64,000 bases of DNA. Origin: DTU078 sp002397345. Its GTDB lineage: Bacteria; Bacillota; Clostridia; Oscillospirales; CAG-272. A program made the translations under genes and the position numbers. The stretch is taken from assembly GCA_937875545.1 (NCBI GenBank), contig CALLYE010000073.1, positions 12,675 to 76,674 on the forward strand, written 5' to 3'. This document shows positions 7,775 to 17,063 of this stretch, one piece after another (within the stretch, counting starts at the first letter, position 1; each line of letters opens with the position of its first letter). The notes beneath the pieces are model-generated. The model saw nothing but the letters and a program-made list of their open reading frames with translations. It was not told the origin of the DNA and did not search any database.

Positions 7775-8259
7775 TCGCGGTGTTTCAGCGCGTCACTTCC
7801 GCTTCGGTAGCCGTGGACGGCGAGCTCGTCGGACAATGCGGCGCGGGCTGTCTGATATTGCTGGGCGTCGCTCGCGGCGACACCGAACTTGACGCCGACA
7901 GGCTTGCCGCAAAGCTGGCGAAACTGCGCGTTTTTGCCGACAATAACGGGAAAATGAACCGCTCTGTGACCGATATTGGCGGCTGTGCGCTGGTCGTCCC
8001 AAACTTTACGCTGCTTGCCGACTACACGCACGGCAACCGACCGGATTATCTGGGCGCCGCGCCGCCTGATGAGGCGAACGCACTTTACGAATATTTTTGC
8101 CGCGCGCTCGAGGAGCAGAGTGTGCCCGTATCGCGCGGTATATTCGGCGCGGATATGCGCGTATCACTCGTCAACGACGGGCCGGTCACGCTTGTTTTAG
8201 ACAGCAGGTCGCTGGGAACGGGGATACACCCCGCCAATATATACCAAGTTAATAATTAA
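7771..8259 (+). CDS. dtd: D-aminoacyl-tRNA deacylase
   Basis: Hydrolyses D-aminoacyl-tRNA (for example D-Tyr-tRNA) and glycyl-tRNA(Ala) to recycle mischarged tRNA in the cytosol. The 162-residue protein has the canonical opening AVFQRVTSASVAVDG and the C-terminal GIFGADMRVSLVNDGPVT with the NDGPVT Gly-Pro motif. The usual SQFTL motif is PNFTL here: the Thr is kept, but Ser-Gln is replaced. The start overlaps the upstream lipoprotein stop by ATGA, so a housekeeping enzyme is placed at the end of an accessory operon. Confidence 0.93.
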   Translation: MIAVFQRVTSASVAVDGELVGQCGAGCLILLGVARGDTELDADRLAAKLAKLRVFADNNGKMNRSVTDIGGCALVVPNFTLLADYTHGNRPDYLGAAPPDEANALYEYFCRALEEQSVPVSRGIFGADMRVSLVNDGPVTLVLDSRSLGTGIHPANIYQVNN

Positions 8260-8298
8260 AACATAAATTTTTATTTGCATTAAATCTACTCAGCAGGA

Positions 8299-8345
8299 AG
8301 GGGTGCGGGGGATGTCATATCCCCCGCGCGTAACCCCGTTTCTTA
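8299..8345. repeat. G-rich dispersed repeat between dtd and hemZ
   Basis: GGGGTGCGGGGGAT, a short loop and ATCCCCCGCGCGTAACCCCG form a strong hairpin. The right flank CGCGTAACCCCGTT resembles that of the elements at 48.7 kb and 62.5 kb. It lies 40 bases after the dtd stop and may end that operon. Confidence 0.65.
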
Positions 8346-8366
8346 TCGATTGGAATATATAACATC

Positions 8367-9911
8367 ATGAAATTGATTACAGATGGAAATGTCAACATAT
8401 ACTATGCGCAGACGCTTTGCCTGCTCTTTTTTCCCGCCGCGAAATTTTCCGAATCGGAGCCGGTGACGGGCAGTACGCCCGTGGTGACGATGACCTCGAC
8501 CGAAGTTGAGAGCGGTGTGCGCGCGACGGCAAAGATAAAAATCGAAAGCGGCGAATCATACGCCGAGGTATTCAAGCAATACGGCGATAATTCGCACGGC
8601 GAAACGTCGCGTGAGGACGCGGTCGGGACGCCTTCCGACATGCTGACGGGGCGCGGCAAACGCCGCACAGAGAATATCGCGTTGGGCGCCGCTATGCTCG
8701 AGGCGGGTCGGAAACTGTTTGGCAGCACGCCCGCCTGGGGTCTGCTCACCGGCGTGCGTCCGGCGAAAATCGCAGCTGAGTTTATCGCCGAGGGGCTTGA
8801 CGACAAGTCAGCTGCGCGCGAGCTGTCGTCAGATTATATGATTAACCCCAAAAAAGCCGCGCTGCTGACCGCCGTCGCACGCAACGAAGATAATATCAGA
8901 AAAACGCTCGGCGACGGGTTGTGCAGCGTTTATATTTCCATTCCCTTCTGCCCGACGCGCTGCGCTTATTGTTCGTTTGTGTCATATTCCACAAAGCGGC
9001 TGCTGTCGATGATCCCGGATTATCTTGAACGCTTATACCATGACATTGACGATACCTTTTCGCTTATCCGCGAGCTGGGACTGCGCGTCGCAACGGTTTA
9101 CATCGGCGGCGGTACGCCGACCATACTTGATGCCCGCCAGCTCGACACGCTGCTCGAGCGTATCGGACGATATGTACAGCCCGAGGTGCTGCGCGAATTC
9201 ACGCTCGAGGCCGGCCGCCCCGACACTGTCACCGCCGAAAAGATCGCGGTCGCGGCAGAGCGCGGGGTCACGCGCGTCAGCGTAAACCCGCAGACGCTCA
9301 ACGACGCGGTGCTTGAAGGCATAGGGCGCAAGCATACCGCCGAGGATTTTTACCGCGCGTTCGAGCTTGTGCGGAACGGCGGGATTAAAACAATCAACTG
9401 CGACCTGATCGCGGGTCTGCCCTCCGAGCGGTTCTCCGGCTATTCGCGCAGTGTAGACGCGGTGTTGAAATTAAAGCCCGAGAACGTTACTTTCCACACC
9501 TTTTGCGTTAAAAAATCGGCGGAGCTGCTGCGCGACGGCACAGAGCTGTATCTGCGAAACGGCGGCGACACTTCCAAATGCGTCGACTATTCGCAGCTCA
9601 AAGCTAAAAACGCGGGTTATTCGCCTTATTACATTTACAGGCAGAAGAACACCGTAGGCAATCTCGAAAACGTCGGATTTTCGCTGCGCGGGTACGAGGG
9701 GATATATAACATCATTATGATGGAAGAGCTGCACAGCGTATTCGCCGTCGGTGCAGGCGCGGTCACAAAACTCGTTCCGCGCGGCGAAGGGCGCATCGAA
9801 CGGGTCGCGGTGCCGAAATATCCGTATGAATATATGAACATGGGCGTAAATTCCGACGCCATGAACGCGGTTTACGCTAAAATACGCAATTTTTACAATA
9901 ATATTTATTAA
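8367..9911 (+). CDS. hemZ: Coproporphyrinogen dehydrogenase HemZ (radical SAM)
   Basis: Oxygen-independent coproporphyrinogen III oxidase-like radical SAM enzyme, which in Firmicutes decarboxylates propionate side chains in heme synthesis. The 514 residues include the N-terminal HemZ-specific region (LLFFPAAKFSE; PAWGLLTGVRPAKI at ~122-135) and the 4Fe-4S motif CPTRCAYC at 195-202. Next comes VYIGGGTPT, and the SVNPQTLND and DLIAGLPSE motifs follow. No other heme gene is in the window, so the substrate in this organism is inferred from the family. It is preceded by a dispersed repeat and appears to be transcribed alone. Confidence 0.9.
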   Translation: MKLITDGNVNIYYAQTLCLLFFPAAKFSESEPVTGSTPVVTMTSTEVESGVRATAKIKIESGESYAEVFKQYGDNSHGETSREDAVGTPSDMLTGRGKRRTENIALGAAMLEAGRKLFGSTPAWGLLTGVRPAKIAAEFIAEGLDDKSAARELSSDYMINPKKAALLTAVARNEDNIRKTLGDGLCSVYISIPFCPTRCAYCSFVSYSTKRLLSMIPDYLERLYHDIDDTFSLIRELGLRVATVYIGGGTPTILDARQLDTLLERIGRYVQPEVLREFTLEAGRPDTVTAEKIAVAAERGVTRVSVNPQTLNDAVLEGIGRKHTAEDFYRAFELVRNGGIKTINCDLIAGLPSERFSGYSRSVDAVLKLKPENVTFHTFCVKKSAELLRDGTELYLRNGGDTSKCVDYSQLKAKNAGYSPYYIYRQKNTVGNLENVGFSLRGYEGIYNIIMMEELHSVFAVGAGAVTKLVPRGEGRIERVAVPKYPYEYMNMGVNSDAMNAVYAKIRNFYNNIY

Positions 9912-9920
9912 ATGAGTAAA

Positions 9921-9955
9921 ACGGACGTCCGGCGTTTACGCTGGCGCGCGTTTTA
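9921..9955. repeat. Degenerate palindromic repeat after hemZ
   Basis: The sequence GGACGTCCGGCGTTTACGC followed by TGGCGCGCGTTTTAG carries the GGCGTTTACGC core of the dispersed family and a local GGACGTCC palindrome. The remainder up to 10021 shows no convincing promoter. Confidence 0.45.
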
Positions 9956-10021
9956 GTAGAGCGCAGTGCTACGCATGAAAACTTTACGTAAATAATCTTT
10001 GTGCTTTTTACAGGTTATCAA

Positions 10022-10945
10022 ATGCTGACAATATATAAGAACTTTAATAGTTTTTCCGATAAACGCGATTTTGTTTATGAATCCGAGGATGCTTTCGAGG
10101 CGGAACTTGACCGTGTCGCGCGCGAGATACGCGACGAGGAGGGGTTAAAGGTCGTGACGCTGTCCGGCCCGACCTGTTCCGGCAAAACGACGACCGCCGC
10201 AACGCTGATCCGCGACTGGGGACGCGCGGGTCAGCGCGTACGCCTGATCTCGATCGACGATTTCTTCCGCGACCGCGCTGATTTACACGCCGAAGCGGAA
10301 GCCGAGGGACGCAACTCACCAGATTTTGAGACTGTCCGCGCTATCGACTTTGATTATTTTTCAAAATGTGTTGACGATATAAGCAACAATCGGCTTGTCA
10401 GGCTGCCGGTATTCGATTTTACCACCGGCAAACGCGGCGGTTATGAAGAGTTTAACGCCGCCGAATATGATGTCGTGCTTTTGGAAGGCATCCAGGCGAT
10501 CTATCCCGAAATAACCGCGCTGTTCCACCATTACCGCCATAAATCAATATTCATCTCGGTCGCGCGCGACCTGATGTTCAACGGCATGTTGTTTAGTCGA
10601 CGCGAAATCCGTTTCCTGCGCCGGTTGGTGCGCGATTTCACCTACCGCGCCGCGTCGCCCGAATATACCTATGAATTGTGGGAAAACGTGGTGCGCAACG
10701 AGGATGTAAACATCCTGCCTTTTATCGATACTACAGATATAACCGTGGATTCGCTGCTCGCATACGAGCCGCTTGTCATTGCACCCTTCGCGCTGACGCT
10801 GCTGCGCGCCATACCCGAAAATTCTCCTTTTGCAAGCGACGCCGCGCAGAAAATCGCCAAGCTCGAAAAGCTCCAAACCATTGACGCCGATATAGTGCCG
10901 TCCGATTCTGTTTTCCGCGAATTCATCGGCCCAAGAAGGCGTTGA
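10022..10945 (+). CDS. Uridine kinase-like (phosphoribulokinase/uridine kinase family) protein
   Basis: P-loop kinase of 307 residues. Walker A is GPTCSGKTT at ~49-57, followed by the nucleoside-kinase motif ISIDDFFRD and the acidic Walker B-type segment DVVLLEGIQAIYPE. These match the uridine kinase family; the clostridial homologues often carry an N-terminal TGS-like region, which is missing here. Start chosen at ATG 10022; a GTG 21 bases upstream is also in frame. The purine nucleoside phosphorylase gene follows after 59 bases, so a role in nucleoside salvage is likely. Confidence 0.82.
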   Translation: MLTIYKNFNSFSDKRDFVYESEDAFEAELDRVAREIRDEEGLKVVTLSGPTCSGKTTTAATLIRDWGRAGQRVRLISIDDFFRDRADLHAEAEAEGRNSPDFETVRAIDFDYFSKCVDDISNNRLVRLPVFDFTTGKRGGYEEFNAAEYDVVLLEGIQAIYPEITALFHHYRHKSIFISVARDLMFNGMLFSRREIRFLRRLVRDFTYRAASPEYTYELWENVVRNEDVNILPFIDTTDITVDSLLAYEPLVIAPFALTLLRAIPENSPFASDAAQKIAKLEKLQTIDADIVPSDSVFREFIGPRRR

Positions 10946-10947
10946 TC

Positions 10948-10976
10948 TTGTAGGGGCGTGCATTGCACGCCCGTTC
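10948..10976. repeat. TGTAGGGGCG dispersed palindrome
   Basis: TTGTAGGGGCGTGCATTGCA followed by CGCCC is a palindrome with GGGCGTGCA arms. It begins 3 bases after the kinase stop and ends 30 bases before the phosphorylase start. The TTGTAGGGGCG head is shared with elements at 24.4 and 46.4 kb. Confidence 0.7.
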
Positions 10977-11004
10977 ATTAAATTTTTAAAAAGAAGGATA
11001 AGCT

Positions 11005-11838
11005 ATGAAATCAACCTTCACCGATTATGTTGAAAGTGCGGATTTTATCCGCGCGAAAATCACTGCCGCGGGGCTGCCCATGCCCGAGCTTGCCATTATC
11101 CTCGGCAGCGGACTGGGCGGCTACGCCGAACTGCTGGATAGTTCCGTCACAATAAAATATGCCGATATTCCGCATTTTCCGCTTTCGACTGTGTCATATC
11201 AAAAAGGCGAGCTTGTCTGCGGCTTTCGGGACGGCAAGCCGGTGCTCGCCATGAACGGCCGCTTCCATTATTACGAAGGCTGGGAGATGTGGCAGACCGC
11301 TTATCCTGTCGGCGTTTTTAAGCTGCTGGGTATTAATAATCTGATTATCACCAACGCGGCGGGCGGCATTTCCAACGATTACCGCCCCGGCGATCTCGTC
11401 GCCGTCACCGACCACATCAAGCTGTCGCCCGATTCGCCCCTGCGCGGCGCGAATATACCCGAGTTTGGCGAACGCTTCTTTGATATGCAGCATGTCTATG
11501 ATAAATCGCTTGCGGCGCTTGCCAAATCAAAGGCGGCGGAGCTGGGTTTTGAGCTTAAAGAAGGCGTTTACGGCTACATGAGCGGCCCGCAATACGAAAC
11601 ACCCGCCGAAATAAGACTGCTGCGCACACTGGGCGCGACTGTCGTGGGCATGTCGACTGTTGCCGAGGTAATCTTCGCCGCGCAGTGCAGGCTTCCGGTA
11701 TTGTGTATCTCCTGCGTATCCAACATGGCGGCGGGTATAACCGGAGCGGCGATCACTGAAGAAGAGGTGCTTGCAACCGGGCGGATTGTTTCGCAGAGAT
11801 TTACAAAATTAATAGATGCTGTGGTAGGTGCCGTATGA
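11005..11838 (+). CDS. Purine nucleoside phosphorylase (inosine/guanosine type)
   Basis: Cleaves inosine or guanosine with phosphate to the free base and ribose 1-phosphate. The 277-residue length is standard for the trimeric PNP-I class. The phosphate-binding ILGSGLGGYAE is at ~32-42, followed by MNGRFHYYEGW, ITNAAGGIS and the substrate segment MSGPQYETPAEIR with GMSTVAEV. AGAAGGATAAG precedes the ATG. Its last four bases overlap the start of the next deaminase gene, which suggests a purine or methylthioadenosine salvage unit. Confidence 0.94.
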   Translation: MKSTFTDYVESADFIRAKITAAGLPMPELAIILGSGLGGYAELLDSSVTIKYADIPHFPLSTVSYQKGELVCGFRDGKPVLAMNGRFHYYEGWEMWQTAYPVGVFKLLGINNLIITNAAGGISNDYRPGDLVAVTDHIKLSPDSPLRGANIPEFGERFFDMQHVYDKSLAALAKSKAAELGFELKEGVYGYMSGPQYETPAEIRLLRTLGATVVGMSTVAEVIFAAQCRLPVLCISCVSNMAAGITGAAITEEEVLATGRIVSQRFTKLIDAVVGAV

Positions 11839-13124
11839 TTCTTTTCACCAACGTGACAACATTAAACGATTCAAATTTATATGTCGCCGTGGACGGCGTT
11901 TACATAACGTACATTTCACCGGATAAACCTGACGGCGAATTTTTGCGCGGCCAAAAGTTTGACCGCGTCATTGACTGCAAAAACCGGCTGATGCTGCCCG
12001 GGCTGTATAACACCCACACGCATGCCGCCATGACGCTGCTGCGCGGTTACGGCGAGGATCTGCCCTTGCAGCGTTGGCTGGAGGAGCGTATCTTCCCCGC
12101 CGAGGACAAGTTGGCCGAACCCGATGTTTACGCGGCGTCGATGCTCGCGGCGGCGGAAATGATAAGCGGCGGCACAGTGTCGTTCACCGATATGTACATG
12201 TTCTGTTCCGCTACGGCGCGCGCCGCAGCGGAAACCGGATTAAAAGCGAACATCAGCCGTCCGTTATTATCGTTTGACGACGCTCAGCCGCTGCGCGAGA
12301 ACCCGCGCTTCGACGAAGCGGCGGCGTTGTATGCCGATTGGCATAACGCCTGTGACGGTCGAATAAAAATAGATATGTCGCTGCACGCCGAATATACAAA
12401 CACCGAGCGCTGCTGCCGCGAGATAGCCGAGTATAGCAAATCGATCGGCGCAAGAATGCACATTCACCTCTCCGAAACAAAAAAAGAGCATGAGGAGGGC
12501 AAAGCGCGCCGCGGCAAAACGCCCGCTCGTTTTATGTACGACTGCGGGGTCTTCGATTCGCCGACCACCGCCGCGCACTGCGTATGGCTGGAGGATTCCG
12601 ACCTGCCGCTGCTGCGGGAAAAGGGCGTTTCGGTGGCGCATAACCCCGTAAGCAATCTTAAATTGGGCAGCGGCGTAATGCCCTACAGTAAATTCAAAAA
12701 TGCGGGGCTGAATATCGCGCTTGGCACCGACGGCGCTGCGTCCAATAACACGCTGGATATACTTAAAGAAATGTACATCGCCGCGCTGATACACAAGGGC
12801 GTGAACTTCGCTCCCGACAGCGTCACCGCCGCGGATGTAATCCGGTCGGCGACGGTCTGCGGAGCCGTCGCACAGGGGCGGGACGACTGCGGAGCGCTTG
12901 AGGTCGGCCGCCGCGCCGATCTGATTTTACTCGACATGGACAGTGTGAACAATATCCCCTCACACAACCCGTCCTATACCGCCGTTTACAGCGCAAACCG
13001 CGGCGACGTGCGGCTGACGATGGTCGACGGCAATATTTTATACGAAAACGGGCAGTTTACTACACTTGATATAGAAAAAATCAAGGCTGAGATGAGGTAT
13101 ACCTGTGCAAAAACCTTCAATTGA
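11835..13124 (+). CDS. mtaD: Amidohydrolase, 5'-methylthioadenosine/S-adenosylhomocysteine deaminase type
   Basis: Metal-dependent cytosolic hydrolase of the MtaD/SsnA family, expected to deaminate methylthioadenosine, S-adenosylhomocysteine or adenosine. Of 429 residues, the HxH metal motif is NTHTH at 59-63, followed by MTLLRGYGEDLPLQRWLEE, the family hallmark. The later metal ligands are in MHIHLSET, AAHCVW and ALGTDGAASNN. ATGA overlap with the phosphorylase upstream puts the two in one purine salvage operon. Substrate preference cannot be told from sequence. Confidence 0.88.
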   Translation: MILFTNVTTLNDSNLYVAVDGVYITYISPDKPDGEFLRGQKFDRVIDCKNRLMLPGLYNTHTHAAMTLLRGYGEDLPLQRWLEERIFPAEDKLAEPDVYAASMLAAAEMISGGTVSFTDMYMFCSATARAAAETGLKANISRPLLSFDDAQPLRENPRFDEAAALYADWHNACDGRIKIDMSLHAEYTNTERCCREIAEYSKSIGARMHIHLSETKKEHEEGKARRGKTPARFMYDCGVFDSPTTAAHCVWLEDSDLPLLREKGVSVAHNPVSNLKLGSGVMPYSKFKNAGLNIALGTDGAASNNTLDILKEMYIAALIHKGVNFAPDSVTAADVIRSATVCGAVAQGRDDCGALEVGRRADLILLDMDSVNNIPSHNPSYTAVYSANRGDVRLTMVDGNILYENGQFTTLDIEKIKAEMRYTCAKTFN

Positions 13125-14808
13125 AAAAGAAATTGTTCAACCGGGTGAAATAATAACAGAAAAATCTGCTTCCGGCGGTTCGCCGGTTAAAAAAAGCACC
13201 TCACTGTTTATTTCCGGTGTGGTGATACTTGCCGTTTCAAACGTATTGCAAAAGTTGATTGGCATGTCGCTCAAAATCCCGCTGCACGGACTGCTCGGCG
13301 GCGAGGGTATGGGCTATTATGCCATCGCGTATGCGATTTACAAATGGTTTTATATGATCTCGACAGCCGGTTTGCCGGTTGCGATCTCGATCATGATCTC
13401 CGAAAGCCGCGCGAAAGGCAATTTCCGCGAAGTCGGTAAAATTTATAAAATCACATTGATGTTCCTCATGATTATCGGCTTTACGGGCTCGCTTATCATG
13501 ATGACCGGCTCGAAGCTGTTCGCGATGCTGTACAACCAGCCAAAATCCTATCTGGCGATTATCGCTCTGGCGCCCACGCTGTTTTTTATCTGCATCTCCA
13601 GCGCGCTGCGCGGCTTTTTCCAAGGCTATCAGACGATGATCCCGACGGCGGTTTCACAGCTTATCGAATCGTTGGGCAAGCTTACCATCGGCATCCTGCT
13701 TGCGGAGGTAACGCTGGGTCGGGGTTTGGGTTATAACGTCGTCGCGGCGGCGACGGTATTGGGGTTGACCATAGGCGTTTTGATCGGCATGATATTCCTC
13801 ATCATCTACAAGCTGCGTTTCCGCTCTTCGCTGTATGACGCCGAATATCTGCGCCCCGACAGCGACACACTTCCGATTCGCAGCGGGAGTCAGATTGCTA
13901 AAACGCTGTTCATGATCGCGGTTCCCATCACGCTTTCCGCGTCGATCATGCCCTTCACCAGCCTGCTCGACAGCATGATAATCAGCCGCCAGCTTCAATC
14001 TATCGGGTTTAACAGTGATCTTGCCCTGACATATCTGGGCGATTATGACGCGCTCGCGGTGAGCCTGTGGAACGTGCCGCCCGCACTTATTTATCCTATC
14101 TCATATTCCATCGTGCCGCTGATATCGGCGGCTAAGGCGGCAGGCGACAACGCGCGCGTTAAGCTGATCATGAACAGCACCATTAAAGTCGCGTCGCTTA
14201 TCGCGCTGCCTTCTTCGCTGGGTATGTCTGTGCTGGCAGAGCCAATCCTCAAACTGCTGTTCAATGACGAATCAGCCGAACGCGTGGCGCCCCTGCTGTC
14301 AATTCTGGCGCTTTCTATATTCTTCATATCTATGCTCGCGGTTACAAACTCCATTTTGCAGGTGTTCCACCACGAGCGCAAACCGATAATTTCGATGCTC
14401 GCGGGCAGCATTATTAAAATCGCCGCCAGCTATACGCTCATCGGTATACCTGCCATCGGCATTTTCGGCGCGCCGATCAGCACCTTCCTGTGTTATTTTA
14501 CAATTATGATGTTCAACTTCTATTTCGTCGCCCGTTATGTGGGCATGATACCCGACGTGAAGGCTATGCTCATCCGGCCGTTCATTTCCGCCGTATTCTG
14601 CGCGGGCGCCGCGCTTGCGGCGTACAAGCTGCTTTCGGTTGTCATACCGGCGTCGATTGCGACGATCTGCGCGATCGCGGTCGCGGGACTGGTTTACGGT
14701 GTGCTCATCTTCGTCATCGGAGCCATTACGCGCGATGATATTTTACTGCTGCCAAAGGGCGAGAAGTTGTGCGGGTTCTTCGAGCGTCTGCACCTGCTGA
14801 GGAGTTAA
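13105..14808 (+). CDS. MOP-superfamily flippase (SpoVB/MurJ-like polysaccharide exporter)
   Basis: Membrane protein of 567 residues starting at GTG, inside the last 20 bases of the upstream deaminase, with a GAGATGAGGT binding site. About fourteen hydrophobic segments follow a ~30-residue cytosolic N-terminus. The first helix region (FISGVVILAVSNVLQKLIG) and GEGMGYYAIAYAIYKWFYMISTAGLPVAIS match the SpoVB/MurJ-like lipid-linked oligosaccharide flippases. In spore formers such proteins act in cell wall or cortex precursor export. Whether it is the true SpoVB is not decided by sequence alone. Confidence 0.87.
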   Translation: MQKPSIEKEIVQPGEIITEKSASGGSPVKKSTSLFISGVVILAVSNVLQKLIGMSLKIPLHGLLGGEGMGYYAIAYAIYKWFYMISTAGLPVAISIMISESRAKGNFREVGKIYKITLMFLMIIGFTGSLIMMTGSKLFAMLYNQPKSYLAIIALAPTLFFICISSALRGFFQGYQTMIPTAVSQLIESLGKLTIGILLAEVTLGRGLGYNVVAAATVLGLTIGVLIGMIFLIIYKLRFRSSLYDAEYLRPDSDTLPIRSGSQIAKTLFMIAVPITLSASIMPFTSLLDSMIISRQLQSIGFNSDLALTYLGDYDALAVSLWNVPPALIYPISYSIVPLISAAKAAGDNARVKLIMNSTIKVASLIALPSSLGMSVLAEPILKLLFNDESAERVAPLLSILALSIFFISMLAVTNSILQVFHHERKPIISMLAGSIIKIAASYTLIGIPAIGIFGAPISTFLCYFTIMMFNFYFVARYVGMIPDVKAMLIRPFISAVFCAGAALAAYKLLSVVIPASIATICAIAVAGLVYGVLIFVIGAITRDDILLLPKGEKLCGFFERLHLLRS

Positions 14809-14838
14809 CCTTTTTAAACCCATCATTAATATACATAA

Positions 14839-14886
14839 CGCCGCCGCTCATTCGGGTTGATACCCGGATGAGCGGCGGCATTTTGT
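14839..14886. terminator. Strong bidirectional terminator between convergent genes
   Basis: GCCGCCGCTCA at 14840-14850 pairs with TGAGCGGCGGC at 14869-14879; an inner CGGGT/ACCCG extends the stem. T-rich sequence follows. It separates the flippase gene from the convergent Gfo/Idh gene. Confidence 0.85.
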
Positions 14887-14905
14887 ATTCTATATAATCC
14901 CAAAT

Positions 14906-15982
14906 TTATTTCGGATTGTTCCTGAGTTCGTATCTTACTTTTTCTCCTACTTCCACCATTCTCAAATAATCAGCGGCGATACGCAGGTCTTTTACCGCTT
15001 CACTCGAAGGGCAGGGCGCGGGACGCTGCCCTGTTACCGCCAGCAGGAAATTTTTCGCCTGATTACGCATTGCGGAGACATTCGGCAGCATGGGAACCTT
15101 TATAAAGCTGTCCCAGCCTCTGTTTTCGTATATAGTGACCGTTCCCGCTAACTGCATGGCAAGGGGTGCGGCGAGGTCAATTTTTATCCAGCCTTTTTCA
15201 AAACAGACCATGGCGTGTTCCTGCCAGTCAACAGAAGTGCTGTAAGGTTCCAGCTCCAAAATACATTCGACGCCGCTTTCGCTTTCGGCTGAGAAAAAGT
15301 GCTTTCCCGCAGAAGTGAGCTGATAATCTTCGCCCAAAAGGTAACGCATGAGATTTACCTGATGTATATAATAATTTACAAACCAGATGGTTTTATTACG
15401 GGTAGATTCATCTATGCCTCTCGGAGCGGGTTCGGGTGGTACAAATCCGGGCGTTTCATTGGTCATGAACGGCATATCGGCGTCTTTCCTCCAGTTTCCG
15501 GGGGGCATCGACAGGCGGATATAGGTCATTTTACCCATCTCCCCGCTCTGTTTCCACTTCTTGATGATGTCCATTGCATATTCTACGGCGGGGTCGGAAC
15601 GCTTATGGTTGCCCACCATATGTATTTTGCCTGTTTCTTTGGCGATCTGGACCAGTTTATCTCCGTTTTCAGGGAATACACAAAGCGGCTTTTCAGTCAT
15701 AACGTGTTTTCCCGCGCGCAAGATATCGGGAACAAGCACGATATTATTCTCAAAATATTGTATACATACAACTGCGTCTATCTCTTTATCCGCAAGCAGT
15801 TCATGGTAATCCGCGGTCACCTTCGGGATACCGTAACGAGCGGCTATCTGCGTTGCCTGATTGATTTTTACGTCGCACACAGACACGATTTCGCACATAT
15901 CGGGCAATTGCAAATAGTTATGCAAATGCGCAAGCTGTCCCATGTGTCCCAAACCGATAAATCCTAATTTTACCTTTTGCAT
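14906..15982 (-). CDS. Gfo/Idh/MocA-family oxidoreductase
   Basis: NAD(P)-dependent sugar or inositol dehydrogenase of 358 residues. The N-terminal Rossmann motif GFIGLGHMGQ is at 8-17; the MTEKPLC strand carries the catalytic-site Lys. A C-terminal alpha/beta domain follows with HQVNLMRYLLGED. AGGGGAT lies 8 bases before the ATG. It is the second gene, 43 bases after the FG-GAP propeller gene, so the two are probably co-transcribed. The substrate cannot be inferred; family members act on pyranoses, inositols or glycosides. Confidence 0.86.
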   Translation of the reverse strand: MQKVKLGFIGLGHMGQLAHLHNYLQLPDMCEIVSVCDVKINQATQIAARYGIPKVTADYHELLADKEIDAVVCIQYFENNIVLVPDILRAGKHVMTEKPLCVFPENGDKLVQIAKETGKIHMVGNHKRSDPAVEYAMDIIKKWKQSGEMGKMTYIRLSMPPGNWRKDADMPFMTNETPGFVPPEPAPRGIDESTRNKTIWFVNYYIHQVNLMRYLLGEDYQLTSAGKHFFSAESESGVECILELEPYSTSVDWQEHAMVCFEKGWIKIDLAAPLAMQLAGTVTIYENRGWDSFIKVPMLPNVSAMRNQAKNFLLAVTGQRPAPCPSSEAVKDLRIAADYLRMVEVGEKVRYELRNNPK

Positions 15983-16025
15983 GGATTTTAATCCCCTTTT
16001 ATTTATTATTTTTTTTATTTCAATG

Positions 16026-17063
16026 TTAGCCGAGGTTTTCGAAGAGATACAGCCCTTCTTTGCCGGGCGCGACTATGTCGAGTCTGCCGTCACCGTTCAT
16101 GTCGGCGATCCACATGTAGATACCCGCGCCCGAATGTTCGTCCGCGTCGCCGAAGTCGATGATATTGCGGATGAAAGTAGATTTTACGATTTTATAATAA
16201 TACAGCCCCGCCGGATCGTTGTCGCCGAAGTCGTTGCCGCAGTGCGCGCGGTAGCGTTTGCCGGTGACAAGCTCAAGCTCGCCGTCGCCGTCGAGATCGG
16301 CAAGCCACATGTCGTGGTATTGCGCCGCCGCGCCGTCTATTATATGTTTTTCAAAGGTGCCGTCGGGCTTTTGCTCCAGCCAGAACAAGCCGTAGCCATG
16401 TCCGTTGCCGTAGATGATGTCGCACAATCCGTCGCCGTTTACGTCGTGCGCCAAAATCGGCACGCTCGCCGCGCAGTCGGTGTTATAGGCGGGTATAAAC
16501 TCCCACGGCTCATACGGAGTGGTTTTCTGCTTTAAATAGCCGTTATTAAGTAAAATTTCGAGCTTGCCGTCGCCGTCTATGTCGCTCGCGCCCATGCCGT
16601 GCCCCGACGGGGATGTGCCTATGACATATTTTACGAGCTTGCCGCCCTCAAGCTTATAAAAGCACTGCGGCTCGCCGGGCGTGTTGGGCACGACCTCAAC
16701 CGTGCCGCAGCCGTCGAGATCGTAGAAACGTATCGTTTCGATGCTGCCGCATTCGTCAAGCTCGTGCACTGTCCACGGTTCTGTCCCGTTATTTTCGCGC
16801 CAGCGTATGCGTTTGCCCCACCAGCCGCCGGTTATGACATCGAGCTTTCCGTCGCCGTTTACATCGAGGGGATAATCGCAGAAATCGTCGAAATATTCGC
16901 CTTGGGTCGGAACATCGCACATAAAATATTTCCGTTTGAAATCGGGGCCTTTATACCAATAACCGCCGCAGACTATGTCGATTATACCGTCGCCGTCGAC
17001 GTCAAACGCCGAAGCCGCTTCGAATTTACCGCTGTCGATGAGTCGTTTTTTAAATTTCAACAT
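16026..17063 (-). CDS. FG-GAP/VCBS repeat beta-propeller protein, no signal peptide
   Basis: A 345-residue protein made almost entirely of seven calcium-binding blade loops: DVDGDGIID at ~21, DVNGDGKLD at ~67, DLDGCGTVE at ~115, DIDGDGKLE at ~161, DVNGDGLCD at ~207, DLDGDGELE at ~256 and DMNGDGRLD at ~321. Seven evenly spaced repeats suggest a complete seven-bladed propeller. In the third copy a Cys (DGCG) replaces an Asp. There is no signal peptide or anchor, which is unusual because most FG-GAP proteins are secreted. AAGGAGG gives a strong start. It is first in an operon with a Gfo/Idh dehydrogenase and divergent from an AraC regulator. Role unknown. Confidence 0.83.
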   Translation of the reverse strand: MLKFKKRLIDSGKFEAASAFDVDGDGIIDIVCGGYWYKGPDFKRKYFMCDVPTQGEYFDDFCDYPLDVNGDGKLDVITGGWWGKRIRWRENNGTEPWTVHELDECGSIETIRFYDLDGCGTVEVVPNTPGEPQCFYKLEGGKLVKYVIGTSPSGHGMGASDIDGDGKLEILLNNGYLKQKTTPYEPWEFIPAYNTDCAASVPILAHDVNGDGLCDIIYGNGHGYGLFWLEQKPDGTFEKHIIDGAAAQYHDMWLADLDGDGELELVTGKRYRAHCGNDFGDNDPAGLYYYKIVKSTFIRNIIDFGDADEHSGAGIYMWIADMNGDGRLDIVAPGKEGLYLFENLG

